Origin: Cellulophaga fucicola
GTDB taxonomy: Bacteria; Bacteroidota; Bacteroidia; Flavobacteriales; Flavobacteriaceae
Reading direction: 5' to 3'
Assembly: GCF_900119145.1 (NCBI RefSeq)
Contig: NZ_FPIY01000005.1
Coordinates: forward strand, 124,001 to 188,000
Length of the DNA stretch: 64,000 nucleotides
The stretch's first letter is position 1, and the number at the start of each line of letters is the position of its first letter. Position numbers and translations under genes: made by a program. Under the pieces are notes generated by a model. The model searched no databases and was not told the origin of the DNA. It saw nothing but the letters and a program-made list of their open reading frames with translations. Shown piece after piece: positions 45,389-54,296 of the stretch.

Positions 45389-45405
45389 ATTGGATATAAT
45401 CCAAT
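45389..45405. promoter_or_regulatory. Palindrome upstream of the dinB start (candidate operator)
   Basis: ATTGGAT-ATA-ATCCAAT, 7 bp arms around 3 bp, between the promoter box and the dinB ATG. Position fits repressor control of the polymerase pair. No LexA box seen. Confidence 0.55.
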
Positions 45406-45424
45406 TGTAAAACTGGATATTTTC

Positions 45425-45432
45425 CAAAACTA
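45425..45432 (-). promoter_or_regulatory. Bacteroidota -7 box of the dinB-dnaE pair
   Basis: TAGTTTTG fits TAnnTTTG, about 40 bp before the chosen start. A TTTTG lies 15 bp upstream and may serve as the -33 element, slightly close. Confidence 0.5.
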
Positions 45433-45544
45433 CACATTAAAGCAAATCAAAACTCATTTTTAACATTGTTGTTATTAACAATGGTAATTTTTAGTAAATT
45501 GTAGTAAACGGAATTAATTATGTGTTACGGAATTAGAGTAGTGT

Positions 45545-45706
45545 ATTAAAAAAAGATGTATTCTCCTTGTTGATCTTTTTTTAATTATCTGGATTAGCAA
45601 CAACAAATTATATTAGTGTTGCTTAATGTAATTTTCCTAATGTATCTAGTTGGGGAGCTGTATATGCCGTTGCAACAACACTTTTTTGGTTGTTGTTAAA
45701 AGTGTT
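45545..45706. terminator. Hairpins in the gap between the 226 aa gene and dinB
   Basis: Two hairpins in the 310 bp gap: 13 bp arms ATTAAAAAAAGAT / ATCTTTTTTTAAT (45545-45585), and AACACTTTT / AAAAGTGTT (45677-45706). Both have T-rich arms and probably end the integrase transcript. Nothing else was found in the gap. Confidence 0.55.
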
Positions 45707-45746
45707 ATTAGAAAAAAAGAGTTTCGTTAATAGTAAGCACTACGTA

Positions 45747-46427
45747 TTATGACTTTCTAGTCTTATTAAAATAATTGGTAATTAAATAGGCAATCCCGTC
45801 ATCCTCGGTAAAGTCAAATAATTGTTTCTTCTTATGTGTAAGATTGTTTTTGATTTTATCAATTTTAGTTGTTGTTATTTCTGCTTTTGGGTTTTGAATC
45901 TCTCTTTCTATTATACGATAAGGGTATTCAATATCCATCATTTTTTCATAGATAGTCAACGTTTGGTAACTAGTGTTTTTTAGTTTTTTAAATTGAATGT
46001 ATTTGTATTTTTTTTGATTGTATACGAGTTTGAAAAAGGGACTAGTTGTGCTAAATATATTGTAGATTTCCTGTAGTGCTTTATGTATTGCAACGGAAAA
46101 GATAAAGTCCTTTATGTTGTTGTTTGTTGTTGCAAAATATTCTTGTATTTCATTTTCTAAAATACATTTAATTTCTTCCAATTCAGTTTCCATTTCATAA
46201 TACTGAGCCTTTTTACTAAAAAGCTCAAAAGGCTCAGTATATTTTGTGTCAAGTATATTAGTATAGTTTTCTTGAGTATATACATACAACCATTTAGTTA
46301 TTTGGTTTTTTATTGTTGCAAATGGTCTATTCTTGTTTTTGTTATCGATAAAAGCAAATCGTAAAAATCGTTCCGCTATACGATAGGTTTTTTCATAAGT
46401 GTATGTATATAGTTCGAAATTATCCAT
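45747..46427 (-). CDS. Unknown 226 aa protein coupled to the integrase
   Basis: 226 aa, rich in Tyr, Lys, Ile and Asn, with no signal peptide, membrane segment or known motif. The middle (FELFSKKAQYYEMETELEEIKCILENEIQEYF) is predicted helical. Its ATG directly follows the integrase stop with no gap, so the two are co-translated. Proteins of this type next to Bacteroidota integrases may be accessory factors for integration or excision, but no family can be named. Confidence 0.5.
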   Translation of the reverse strand: MDNFELYTYTYEKTYRIAERFLRFAFIDNKNKNRPFATIKNQITKWLYVYTQENYTNILDTKYTEPFELFSKKAQYYEMETELEEIKCILENEIQEYFATTNNNIKDFIFSVAIHKALQEIYNIFSTTSPFFKLVYNQKKYKYIQFKKLKNTSYQTLTIYEKMMDIEYPYRIIEREIQNPKAEITTTKIDKIKNNLTHKKKQLFDFTEDDGIAYLITNYFNKTRKS

Positions 46428-47747
46428 CTATTGAAAATAATTAGAATAGTCTTCAGGAAGTGCAGCATCAATATCTCGAAGATACAATTCTAATGCTTGC
46501 ATAGTTGAATGTCCTGTTATTAATTGCATTTTACTTTTTATCATAGATGGTGTAGCATTTGGAACTTTGGCCATTTCCCTATATAATGTAGTGATGAAGG
46601 TATGTCTAAAACTGTATAAACCATAATCTGTACCAAGACCAAAATGATCCTTAACTTTTTTAAACTTTTTAGAGTAATGATTTCTTTTGTTGTCTTCTTT
46701 TGAATCCCATACACCACCAACAGAAGTACTTGTAAATAAAAAATCATCTTTTTTATAAATACTTAAATCAGGAAGTTCTTTTAATAAGATGTTTGGAATG
46801 ATTTTAATTTTTACAGGCTGATTTTTAGCTCTAACGTACAATTTTTTATCTTTTACATCAATATCTCCTATTCGTAATCGGCATACCTCTATAGGTCGTA
46901 AAAAATTATAAGAAACAAATTGAATAAACAACAATAATGTTTTGTCATTTTCTTTTAGATACTCAAAAATTTCTTCTTGTTGACTTGGAGTGTATGTTTT
47001 GTTGCGTTCTGGTTTAGAGTTTAATTTTGATATTTTTTGAAGAAAATTATCTGGAATTAGCTCATTTTCTTCAAATACCTGAAAAAATGAACGTAAATCT
47101 GTATGTGTATTATTTCGGTTACGTGCACTTGTTCTTATAAGTACATCATTTAAGTATCGCATTACAATCTTTTTGGTAATAATACTTATAGGTTGATCAG
47201 GGGTTATTTGTTGTGATACAAGCCATCGTTCAAATTGTCCTATTTTACTCTTAAACTTACTAAAAGAGTTTTCTTTCATAACACTTTGCTTCAATGGAAG
47301 AGCTAGTTCAAAAGCTTCTTTTATGCTTACAGTGTCTTTAGCAACAACAGTTGTAGTTTCTGTTGTTGGAATTATTTTAGTTGTTGGTGTAGTAGGAGGT
47401 AGATCAATTGTTTTTTCAGTTTCGATCTCTTTTTCTTTTAATTCTAAATATTGCTTAAGTGTTAAATTAGTTTTATAGGGGTCAAAACCTTCCTCTAATA
47501 AAATAACTAAGCTCTTAGCTAGAATATTAAGAATGTGCAATCTAGTTTTTTTGTCTTTATATCTATTTGCACCTGCTTTGATGTTTTGTTGACGAACTAA
47601 CTTATTTGTTTTAGGATTTCTAAAAGAAAAATATACATACCAGTCTTTTTCTAAGGCTAGTTTTTTTTCTTGTTTTGAAAGGGAACTCCAAGCATTAATA
47701 TCAATACCACCTGTGTAGATTTTTGGTTGTGAATATTTTAGCTTCAT
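46428..47747 (-). CDS. Tyrosine recombinase (site-specific integrase), start corrected
   Basis: Integrase of the phage/ICE family, 439 aa from Met20 of the longest frame. The N-terminal arm-binding part (KYSQPKIYTGGIDINAWSSL) is a typical Bacteroidota integrase start. In the full frame numbering the catalytic residues are Arg303 (FLRPIEVCRL), Arg400 (YSFRHTF, with Tyr in place of the usual His three residues before), His432 (ITGHST) and Tyr441 (ALELYLR). An ATG at 47804 would add KVHDKVHD, encoded by the GTGTAC repeats. Those look like arm-binding DNA, so the start after them is preferred. It lies 107 bp inside the tRNA repeat and reads away from the tRNA. Confidence 0.9.
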   Translation of the reverse strand: MKLKYSQPKIYTGGIDINAWSSLSKQEKKLALEKDWYVYFSFRNPKTNKLVRQQNIKAGANRYKDKKTRLHILNILAKSLVILLEEGFDPYKTNLTLKQYLELKEKEIETEKTIDLPPTTPTTKIIPTTETTTVVAKDTVSIKEAFELALPLKQSVMKENSFSKFKSKIGQFERWLVSQQITPDQPISIITKKIVMRYLNDVLIRTSARNRNNTHTDLRSFFQVFEENELIPDNFLQKISKLNSKPERNKTYTPSQQEEIFEYLKENDKTLLLFIQFVSYNFLRPIEVCRLRIGDIDVKDKKLYVRAKNQPVKIKIIPNILLKELPDLSIYKKDDFLFTSTSVGGVWDSKEDNKRNHYSKKFKKVKDHFGLGTDYGLYSFRHTFITTLYREMAKVPNATPSMIKSKMQLITGHSTMQALELYLRDIDAALPEDYSNYFQ

Positions 47748-47756
47748 TGGCAAATC

Positions 47757-47774
47757 GTGTACTTTATCGTGTAC
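47757..47774. repeat. Paired GTGTAC repeats at the right island end (possible integrase arm sites)
   Basis: TCGTGTACTT occurs twice, with GTGTAC at 47757 and 47769, a 12 bp period, 10 bp upstream of the preferred integrase start. It mirrors the pair at 18727-18744 in the other island end. Confidence 0.55.
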
Positions 47775-47808
47775 TTTTTGTAAAAGTAAGAAAATAGAAG
47801 ACATAAAA

Positions 47809-47836
47809 AAACGGATTGTGAGAACACAATCCGTTT
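47809..47836 (-). terminator. Terminator of tRNA-fMet
   Basis: Perfect 12 bp stem AAACGGATTGTG / CACAATCCGTTT with an AGAA loop and a T run on the - strand, 23 bp past the tRNA 3' end. It came with the island, since the original terminator is displaced to 18598-18623. Confidence 0.9.
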
Positions 47837-47853
47837 AATTTATTAGCTTGAAG

Positions 47854-47931
<78 letters not shown>

Positions 47932-48005
47932 ATTTGCGTTTCCAAAATAAACAACTTAGCTTTTAACTTTCAGATCATAACTGCTGACCGTTATATTTCG
48001 GACTG

Positions 48006-48036
48006 CAAATATACGCCCTTTTTTAGAACTGGCAAA
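48006..48036 (-). promoter_or_regulatory. Promoter of tRNA-fMet
   Basis: TTTG (48036-48033) and TATATTTG (48013-48006) separated by 19 bp on the - strand, an exact fit to the Bacteroidota -33/-7 consensus. The transcript would start about 70 bases before the tRNA. Confidence 0.75.
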
Positions 48037-48074
48037 TTAAAATCAAAATAATTCTAAAAAATATTTATTCCCCA

Positions 48075-48107
48075 TTTTTTTAAGCAGTTTTTTACTGCTT
48101 AAAAAAA
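48075..48107. terminator. 14 bp hairpin between tRNA and nhaC-like gene
   Basis: TTTTTTTAAGCAGT / ACTGCTTAAAAAAA with a five-T loop: a perfect stem. Possibly a transcription barrier upstream of the antiporter. The 368 bp gap 47805-48172 otherwise holds the tRNA and its signals. Confidence 0.5.
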
Positions 48108-48172
48108 CTGCTATTCTATAAAATCTTACTATTTTGTAAAGATTTTTAAAACCTTTACTAAACCTATTTTTT

Positions 48173-49651
48173 ATGGATAATTACGGCTGGCTATCAATAT
48201 TACCTCCTATAATTGCAATTGTACTAGCGCTACGTACCAAACAAGTTTACATAGCATTGCTATTTGGTATTTGGTTTTCTTGGGTAATTATAAACGATTG
48301 GAACTTTTTAACAGGTACATTAAGTGCTATAGAAGGTATGGTAAACGTATTTAAGTCAGAAGGGAATACAAGAACCATAATGTTTAGTGCTTTAGTTGGT
48401 GCATTGCTACTGTTTATTCAGTATTCCAAAGGTGTAGAAGGTTTTATTAATCAGCTTAATAAAGTAATTGCTTTTTTTGAGAAAAAACAAAAAGGCTACA
48501 GTAGGGTAATTGTACAGTTATTAGCATTATTAACGGGTATTTTGTTGTTTGTAGAAACTAGTATTAGTTCTTTAACGGTTGGTACGTTGTACAGACCAGT
48601 TTTTGATAAACTAAAAATACCAAGAGAAAAACTAGCTTATATAGCAGATTCTAGCTCTGCACCATCATCTATATTAATTCCTTTTAATGCTTGGGGAGCT
48701 TTTATTATGGGCTTGTTGGTTACACAAGGGTTAGAAAATCCGTTTGGATTAATGCTTTCATCTATAGTGTATAATTTTTATCCAATTTTAGCCATTGCAA
48801 TAGTGGTAATTGTAATTGTGTCTAAAAAAGATATTGGCCCTATGGCCAAAGCAGAAAAAAGAACACGAGAAACAGGTAAACTTTTAAACGACAATTCTAA
48901 ACCTATGCTATCTAGTGAGGTTACTTCTTTAGCTCCAAAAGAGGGTATTAAAGCAAAGGCGTATAATATGATTATTCCTTTGGCTACAATGGTGTTTATG
49001 ATGCCAATAAACTTGGTGTACACAGGTTGGGGTAATGTTACAGATGCTGTATCAACATCAGACCATATATTTAAAGCAATTGGTCAAGGTTCTGGGTCTT
49101 CTTCTGTATTATACGCTGTATTAACCGCTATTTTGGTGGCAATGGTGTTGTACAGGTCTCAAAAAATAATGAAAACCAAAGAAATGATAGATTTGGTTTT
49201 AAAAGGAATTAGTGAGCTTATGCCACTTGCACTGTTAATGTTGTTGGCATTTGCAATTGGTGATGCTTGTAATGAGTTGGGTACAGGTAAATTTGTAGCA
49301 GAATGGTCTAAAGATTGGTTGTCACCAGAATTTTTACCAGCCATAATATTTATAATTAGTTCTTTTATAGCATTTTCTACAGGTACATCTTGGGGAACAT
49401 TTGCAATTATGATGGCTATAGCAATACCAATGGCAGAAGTGCACCAAGCGCCAATAACGCTTGTAATTGCAGCAACTTTGGGTGGTGGTATTTTTGGCGA
49501 TCATTGTTCGCCTATATCAGACACCTCAATAATATCGTCAATGTCTTCTGCTAGTGACCATATAGATCACGTAAATACACAGTTGCCATATGCGCTAATT
49601 GGTGGTGTTATTACAATTATATTATACTTAATTTTAGGGTTTGCATTATAG
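48173..49651 (+). CDS. NhaC-family Na+/H+ antiporter
   Basis: 492 aa inner-membrane protein with about eleven hydrophobic segments. The family signature is near the end: STGTSWGTFAIM (about 402-413), then GGGIFGDHCSPISDTSIISS (about 440-459), as in NhaC/YuiF antiporters. A cytoplasmic loop (about 215-265) is rich in Lys and Glu. It exchanges sodium for protons and suits a marine lifestyle. The substrate could also be an organic ion in this superfamily. Single gene; era follows 50 bp later with its own promoter. Confidence 0.85.
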   Translation: MDNYGWLSILPPIIAIVLALRTKQVYIALLFGIWFSWVIINDWNFLTGTLSAIEGMVNVFKSEGNTRTIMFSALVGALLLFIQYSKGVEGFINQLNKVIAFFEKKQKGYSRVIVQLLALLTGILLFVETSISSLTVGTLYRPVFDKLKIPREKLAYIADSSSAPSSILIPFNAWGAFIMGLLVTQGLENPFGLMLSSIVYNFYPILAIAIVVIVIVSKKDIGPMAKAEKRTRETGKLLNDNSKPMLSSEVTSLAPKEGIKAKAYNMIIPLATMVFMMPINLVYTGWGNVTDAVSTSDHIFKAIGQGSGSSSVLYAVLTAILVAMVLYRSQKIMKTKEMIDLVLKGISELMPLALLMLLAFAIGDACNELGTGKFVAEWSKDWLSPEFLPAIIFIISSFIAFSTGTSWGTFAIMMAIAIPMAEVHQAPITLVIAATLGGGIFGDHCSPISDTSIISSMSSASDHIDHVNTQLPYALIGGVITIILYLILGFAL

Positions 49652-49669
49652 TAAAGACATACAATAGTG

Positions 49670-49677
49670 TACCTTTG
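49670..49677 (+). promoter_or_regulatory. -7 box upstream of era
   Basis: TACCTTTG followed by CA, a Bacteroidota -7 box, 24 bp before the era ATG. A clear -33 TTG at proper spacing was not found. Confidence 0.5.
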
Positions 49678-49701
49678 CATTTTAAATGATAAAATAGTAA
49701 A

Positions 49702-50586
49702 ATGACTCATAAAGCCGGATTTGTAAATATTATAGGAAACCCAAATGTGGGTAAATCTACTTTAATGAATGCCTTTGTGGGCGAAAAATTATCTATAATT
49801 ACCTCTAAAGCACAAACTACAAGACACCGTATTTTGGGTATTGTTAATGGTGATGATTTTCAGGTAATACTTTCTGATACACCAGGTATTATAAAACCAG
49901 CATACGAACTACAAAGTTCTATGATGGATTTTGTTAAGACTGCTTTTGAAGATGCTGATATCCTTATCTATATGGTAGAAATAGGAGAAAGAGCATTAAA
50001 AGATGAAGCATTCTTTAATAAGTTAAAGAATACAAAAATTCCGGTACTATTATTATTAAATAAGATTGATGCCTCTGAACAAGAAAAATTAGAGGAGCAA
50101 GTACAATACTGGCAAGAGCAATTGCCAACCGCAGAAATACACCCAATCTCTGCATTAATGAACTTTAATGTAAAAGAAGTTTTTCTTAGAATTATAGAGT
50201 TGCTTCCAGCATCTCATCCATATTACCCTAAAGACCAGTTAACAGATAAGCCAGAACGTTTTTTTGTAAACGAGACTATTAGAGAAAAAATACTTCAGTT
50301 TTATAAAAAAGAAGTTCCTTACGCAGTAGAAATAGATACCGAAGAATTTTTTGAAGACGAGGAAATTATTAGAATGCGTGCCGTAATTATGGTAGAAAGA
50401 GACTCGCAAAAAGGTATTATTATTGGTCATAAAGGTTCTGCTTTAAAAAGAGTAGGTGTAGAGGCACGTAAAGACTTAGAAAAGTTTTTTGACAAGCAAG
50501 TACATTTAGAGCTTTACGTTAAAGTAAATAAAAACTGGCGTAGTAATGCCAACCAGTTAAAACGCTTTGGTTACAATAAAGGCTAA
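49702..50586 (+). CDS. era: GTPase Era
   Basis: 294 aa ribosome-assembly GTPase acting on 16S rRNA and 30S subunits. The G motifs are GNPNVGKST (11-19), the switch TTRH near 40, DTPG (58-61) and NKID (118-121). The KH domain at the end has IIGHKGSALKRVGVEARKDLE (about 242-262). Length and domain order are normal. It has its own TAnnTTTG box. Confidence 0.95.
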   Translation: MTHKAGFVNIIGNPNVGKSTLMNAFVGEKLSIITSKAQTTRHRILGIVNGDDFQVILSDTPGIIKPAYELQSSMMDFVKTAFEDADILIYMVEIGERALKDEAFFNKLKNTKIPVLLLLNKIDASEQEKLEEQVQYWQEQLPTAEIHPISALMNFNVKEVFLRIIELLPASHPYYPKDQLTDKPERFFVNETIREKILQFYKKEVPYAVEIDTEEFFEDEEIIRMRAVIMVERDSQKGIIIGHKGSALKRVGVEARKDLEKFFDKQVHLELYVKVNKNWRSNANQLKRFGYNKG

Positions 50587-50670
50587 AAGCTAACCTTTCT
50601 TTGTTTTTAAGTTTACAATAAAGTTATATTACATCATCATTTTTGGGAGAACTATATAATCAACCTGAAA

Positions 50671-52188
50671 ATGAAAAAATATGTATTAAGTGCAGCATTA
50701 TTTGTTGCGCTATTTGTTTCTTGTGATAAAGACGACAACAGTGGTGGTGAAACTCCAATAGACACATCTGCTTTAACCTTTAACAGAATTGGCCGTTTTA
50801 CTAACGGTATCGGAGATGAAGGCTTTGCAGAAATTAGTACTTATGACAAGGCTTCTAAAAAGCTATTTGTGGTAAACCCTAATGATAACGAAGTTTCGGT
50901 TTGGGATTTATCTTCACCAGAATCACCATTAAAATTAACTTCTATTACTTTAAATGGCACACCTAATAGTGTAGCTACTTATAACGGCTTGTTGGCTGTT
51001 GCTGTAGAAAACGCAAATAAACAAGCAAACGGACAAATTTTAACCTATAATACAGATACACAAGTTTTAGAGCAATCTTATGCTGCTGGTGCTTTGCCAG
51101 ATATGGTAACTTTTAGTCCAGATGGTAAATACATTATTTCTGCTAATGAAGGTGAACCAAATGATGATTACACTATAGATCCAGAGGGTTCTATAACTGT
51201 AATAGATTTAACAAAAAAAGAAGTTGTACAGTTAAGCTTTGCAGGTTTTAATGGTCAGGATATAGACAATAATTTTAGAGTATTTGGTCCTGGTGCAACT
51301 GTTGCACAAGATATAGAACCAGAGTATGTAGCAGTTTCTAAAGATAGCAGGTTTGCTTATGTTTCTTTACAAGAGAACAACGGTATGGCTGTAGTTAACT
51401 TAAACTCTAAAAGTATTACTCAGGTTTTTGGTTTAGGTGTTAAAGACCATATGCTAACAGATAATATGTTAGATGCTAGTAATAAAGATGATATTGTTGG
51501 TAATTTTAAAAACTGGCCAGTAAAAGGTTTTTATATGCCAGATGCTATAACGTATGCATCTATAAATGGAACAGGTTATATTATTTCTGCAAACGAGGGC
51601 GACTCTAGAGATTATGATGGCTATTCTGAAGAAGAACGTGTTAAAGATGTAACATTAGATCCTGCAATTTTTCCTAATGCTGCAGACCTTCAATTAAATG
51701 AAAATTTAGGACGACTTAAAATTACTACAGCAAATGGCGATATAGATAATGATGGTGATTTTGAGGAGCTGTATTCATACGGAGCAAGATCTTTTACAAT
51801 TTGGAATACAGACGGCTCTTTAGTTTTTGATAGTGGTGACGCCATAGGAAGAAAAACACTAGAAGTTAATCCGGCTTATTTTAATGCAGATGAAGGAGAA
51901 GCAGATGGTAGAAGTGATGATAAAGGAGCAGAGCCAGAGTCCGTAGCAACTTTAAAAATAGGAGAGTCTACGTTGTTGTTCGTTGGCTTAGAACGCACAG
52001 GTGGTGTGTTGGTTTACGATATTAGTAATCCTGCTGCACCAGAGTACATACATTGGATTTTTAGTGCGCAAGATGTTGCACCAGAAGGATTATTAACTGT
52101 ATCTGCAGAAGATAGTCCTACAGGAGAAAACTTAGTTATTATTACTAATGAAGTCTCTAATACTGTTTCTATTTACGAGATTAAATAA
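50671..52188 (+). CDS. Choice-of-anchor-I family lipoprotein
   Basis: 505 aa exported lipoprotein: lipobox FVSC (Cys18), Asp-rich linker KDDNSGG, then a large beta-propeller of the choice-of-anchor-I family (relatives often labelled alkaline-phosphatase-like or mesenchyme-specific). Motifs include LFVVNPNDNEVSVWDLS (about 73-89), YIISANEGEPNDDYTIDPEG, YVSLQENNGMAVVNL, a second ISANEGDSRDYDGYSEEERV and EPESVATL. The two ANEG-D repeats may bind calcium or a metal. Cell-surface or periplasmic; no defined reaction. A terminator follows. Confidence 0.8.
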   Translation: MKKYVLSAALFVALFVSCDKDDNSGGETPIDTSALTFNRIGRFTNGIGDEGFAEISTYDKASKKLFVVNPNDNEVSVWDLSSPESPLKLTSITLNGTPNSVATYNGLLAVAVENANKQANGQILTYNTDTQVLEQSYAAGALPDMVTFSPDGKYIISANEGEPNDDYTIDPEGSITVIDLTKKEVVQLSFAGFNGQDIDNNFRVFGPGATVAQDIEPEYVAVSKDSRFAYVSLQENNGMAVVNLNSKSITQVFGLGVKDHMLTDNMLDASNKDDIVGNFKNWPVKGFYMPDAITYASINGTGYIISANEGDSRDYDGYSEEERVKDVTLDPAIFPNAADLQLNENLGRLKITTANGDIDNDGDFEELYSYGARSFTIWNTDGSLVFDSGDAIGRKTLEVNPAYFNADEGEADGRSDDKGAEPESVATLKIGESTLLFVGLERTGGVLVYDISNPAAPEYIHWIFSAQDVAPEGLLTVSAEDSPTGENLVIITNEVSNTVSIYEIK

Positions 52189-52206
52189 ATTTTAAACATA
52201 GTATAT

Positions 52207-52248
52207 AATCCTTAATTTCTATTTAAAGTAGATTTTAAGGATTTTTTG
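52207..52248 (+). terminator. Terminator after the choice-of-anchor gene
   Basis: AATCCTTAA / TTAAGGATT stem (52207-52215, 52235-52243) with a 19-base loop and a T run; 19 bp past the stop. Confidence 0.8.
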
Positions 52249-52280
52249 TTTTATTGTGTTAGTTTACTGTAAGTTACTAG

Positions 52281-52288
52281 TACCTTTG
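52281..52288 (+). promoter_or_regulatory. TAnnTTTG box with no gene downstream
   Basis: TACCTTTG followed by CA, pointing + into 52290-52340, where only a five-codon ATG ORF exists before the convergent gene at 52344. It may drive a small RNA or be a remnant. Confidence 0.35.
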
Positions 52289-52343
52289 CAATTAAGTAAA
52301 ATGATTGCAGTTGTTTAACGAGCAAATGTGGTAAGTCTCTTTT

Positions 52344-52844
52344 TTACGCAGAACACTCATTAATGGTTTGTTTCATAAACAAATAAAGATCATTCATTTG
52401 TGGTTTGCCTTTTTGTTTTCCAATTCTTCCAAAAGCATATAAAGACGCCCATATTAGTGTCATAAAAAGCATAAAAGAAAGTTGTAAAAAATAAGGCCTG
52501 TGTAAAGACCAGTTTGTATATCCCCAAATAGCAAAAACAATAAATGTTATTGCTATTGCAAAATGGATAAACATAAAAAAGGTCCAAAGTGATGGGTTGG
52601 GACCAAAGACACCGTATAATTTACAAGAATTAGAATCTATAGTATCTAGTTCTAAATGAAGTTGAGGAGACCAAAAATGAACATCTTTTGGTTTAATTTT
52701 CAAGAATATATGGTCGTCTAGTCGTTTGCAGGTGATAGAACTGCTGTTGGCTTTTTCAAATTGGTCAAGAATTATATTGCTTGGTTGGTCTAATTTTATC
52801 TGAAACCTAGGCCTTAAAACTATATCGTTAGGTAATGTTTTCAT
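52344..52844 (-). CDS. Unknown membrane protein
   Basis: 166 aa protein: a soluble N-terminal part (1-85) with ILDQFEKAN and HFWSPQLHLEL, then two membrane helices (about 88-107 and 120-140) and a C-terminal NDLYLFMKQTINE. It lies alone between the anchor-I gene and der, divergent from der. No family recognised. Confidence 0.6.
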   Translation of the reverse strand: MKTLPNDIVLRPRFQIKLDQPSNIILDQFEKANSSSITCKRLDDHIFLKIKPKDVHFWSPQLHLELDTIDSNSCKLYGVFGPNPSLWTFFMFIHFAIAITFIVFAIWGYTNWSLHRPYFLQLSFMLFMTLIWASLYAFGRIGKQKGKPQMNDLYLFMKQTINECSA

Positions 52845-52897
52845 TATGTAAATAGATAGTAAACAAAAAGATACTGTTTTTCTTCAGATATTAATAG

Positions 52898-52905
52898 TAC
52901 TTTTG
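52898..52905 (+). promoter_or_regulatory. -7 box of der
   Basis: TACTTTTG followed by CA, 16 bp before the der ATG. Its TTG is the only alternative start codon upstream, so it is promoter, not coding. Confidence 0.65.
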
Positions 52906-52920
52906 CAAAAAAATAAAAGA

Positions 52921-54225
52921 ATGAGTGCTATTGTTGCCATAGTAGGAAGACCAAATGTAGGGAAGTCTACTTTTTTTAATAGATTAATTCAACGTAGAGA
53001 AGCTATTGTAGACGCCGTTAGTGGTGTTACAAGAGATCGTCACTACGGAAAAAGTGATTGGAATGGTGTTGAGTTCTCTTTAATAGATACTGGAGGCTAC
53101 GTATTAGGGAGCGATGATGTTTTTGAAGCAGAGATAGATAAGCAGGTAGAACTTGCTATAGACGAAGCAGATGCAATTATCTTTATGGTAGACGTAGAGT
53201 CTGGTGTAACTGGTATGGATGAAGATGTTGCTAAGTTGTTACGTAGAGTAGACAAACCAATTTTCTTAGTAATAAATAAAGTAGATAATGCTAAAAGAGC
53301 AGAAGATGCTGTAGAGTTTTATTCACTAGGTTTAGGAGAGTACTTTACTATTGCCAGTATAAATGGTAGTGGTACAGGAGATTTATTAGATGCTGTTGTT
53401 AAAGTGCTTCCAGAGAAAGAAATGGAACATGATGATTTGCCTAGGTTTGCTGTAGTTGGTAGACCAAATGCTGGTAAATCTTCATTTATAAATGCTTTAA
53501 TTGGCGAAGAAAGATATATTGTAACAGATGTTGCAGGTACTACTAGAGATAGTATAGATACCAAATACAATAGATTTGGATTTGAGTTTAACTTGGTAGA
53601 TACTGCAGGTATACGTAGAAAAGCTAAGGTAAAAGAAGATTTAGAATTTTACTCTGTAATGCGTTCTGTTAGAGCAATAGAACACGCAGATGTTTGTATT
53701 TTAATGTTAGATGCTACTCGTGGTTTTGATGGGCAGGTAGAAAACATTTTCTGGTTAGCACAACGTAATAATAAAGGTGTAGTTATATTAGTAAACAAGT
53801 GGGATTTGGTAGAGGATAAAGAAACCAATACTATTAAAAATTATACTACTCGTATTAAACAAGCTATAGAACCTTTTACAGATGTGCCAATTATTTTTGT
53901 ATCGGTACTTACTAAACAACGTATTTTTAAAGCCATAGAAACTGCTGTTGAAGTTTACAATAACAGAGCTAGAAAAGTACAAACACGTAAGTTTAATGAC
54001 GTAATGTTACCTATTATAGAGAATAATCCGCCACCAGCGTATAAAGGTAAATATGTAAAAATTAAATTTTGTACACAATTACCAACACCTTATCCGCAAT
54101 TTGCGTTTTTCTGTAATTTACCACAATATGTGCGTGATCCTTATAAACGTTTCTTAGAAAATAAATTAAGAGAGAACTTTAATTTTGAAGGAGTTCCTAT
54201 CTCTGTATTTATGCGTAAGAAGTAA
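52921..54225 (+). CDS. der: GTPase Der (EngA)
   Basis: 434 aa double GTPase for 50S ribosome assembly. The first G domain has GRPNVGKST (8-16) and the second GRPNAGKSS (about 182-190); each has DTGG or DTAG and NKVD or NKWD. The KH-like end is RKFNDVMLP to VFMRKK. A reading from the TTG at 52903 would add six residues, but that TTG is part of the -7 box, so ATG at 52921 is the start. Confidence 0.95.
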   Translation: MSAIVAIVGRPNVGKSTFFNRLIQRREAIVDAVSGVTRDRHYGKSDWNGVEFSLIDTGGYVLGSDDVFEAEIDKQVELAIDEADAIIFMVDVESGVTGMDEDVAKLLRRVDKPIFLVINKVDNAKRAEDAVEFYSLGLGEYFTIASINGSGTGDLLDAVVKVLPEKEMEHDDLPRFAVVGRPNAGKSSFINALIGEERYIVTDVAGTTRDSIDTKYNRFGFEFNLVDTAGIRRKAKVKEDLEFYSVMRSVRAIEHADVCILMLDATRGFDGQVENIFWLAQRNNKGVVILVNKWDLVEDKETNTIKNYTTRIKQAIEPFTDVPIIFVSVLTKQRIFKAIETAVEVYNNRARKVQTRKFNDVMLPIIENNPPPAYKGKYVKIKFCTQLPTPYPQFAFFCNLPQYVRDPYKRFLENKLRENFNFEGVPISVFMRKK

Positions 54226-54250
54226 TTTTTATATACTTTAAATATCATTT

Positions 54251-54296
54251 AGTTGTTAGTGCTTTATCCTTTAAAGGTAGATGCTCTAACAACTAA
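54251..54296. terminator. Bidirectional hairpin between der and the lacI-type gene
   Basis: TAGTTGTTAG / CTAACAACTA, a 10 bp perfect stem that overlaps the 3' end of the regulator gene. It can serve both convergent genes. The inner CCTTTAAAGG also pairs. Confidence 0.55.

Noticed and set aside
52903-52920. TTG start for der six codons upstream
   Set aside because: The TTG lies in the -7 promoter box; ATG at 52921 fits the family start.
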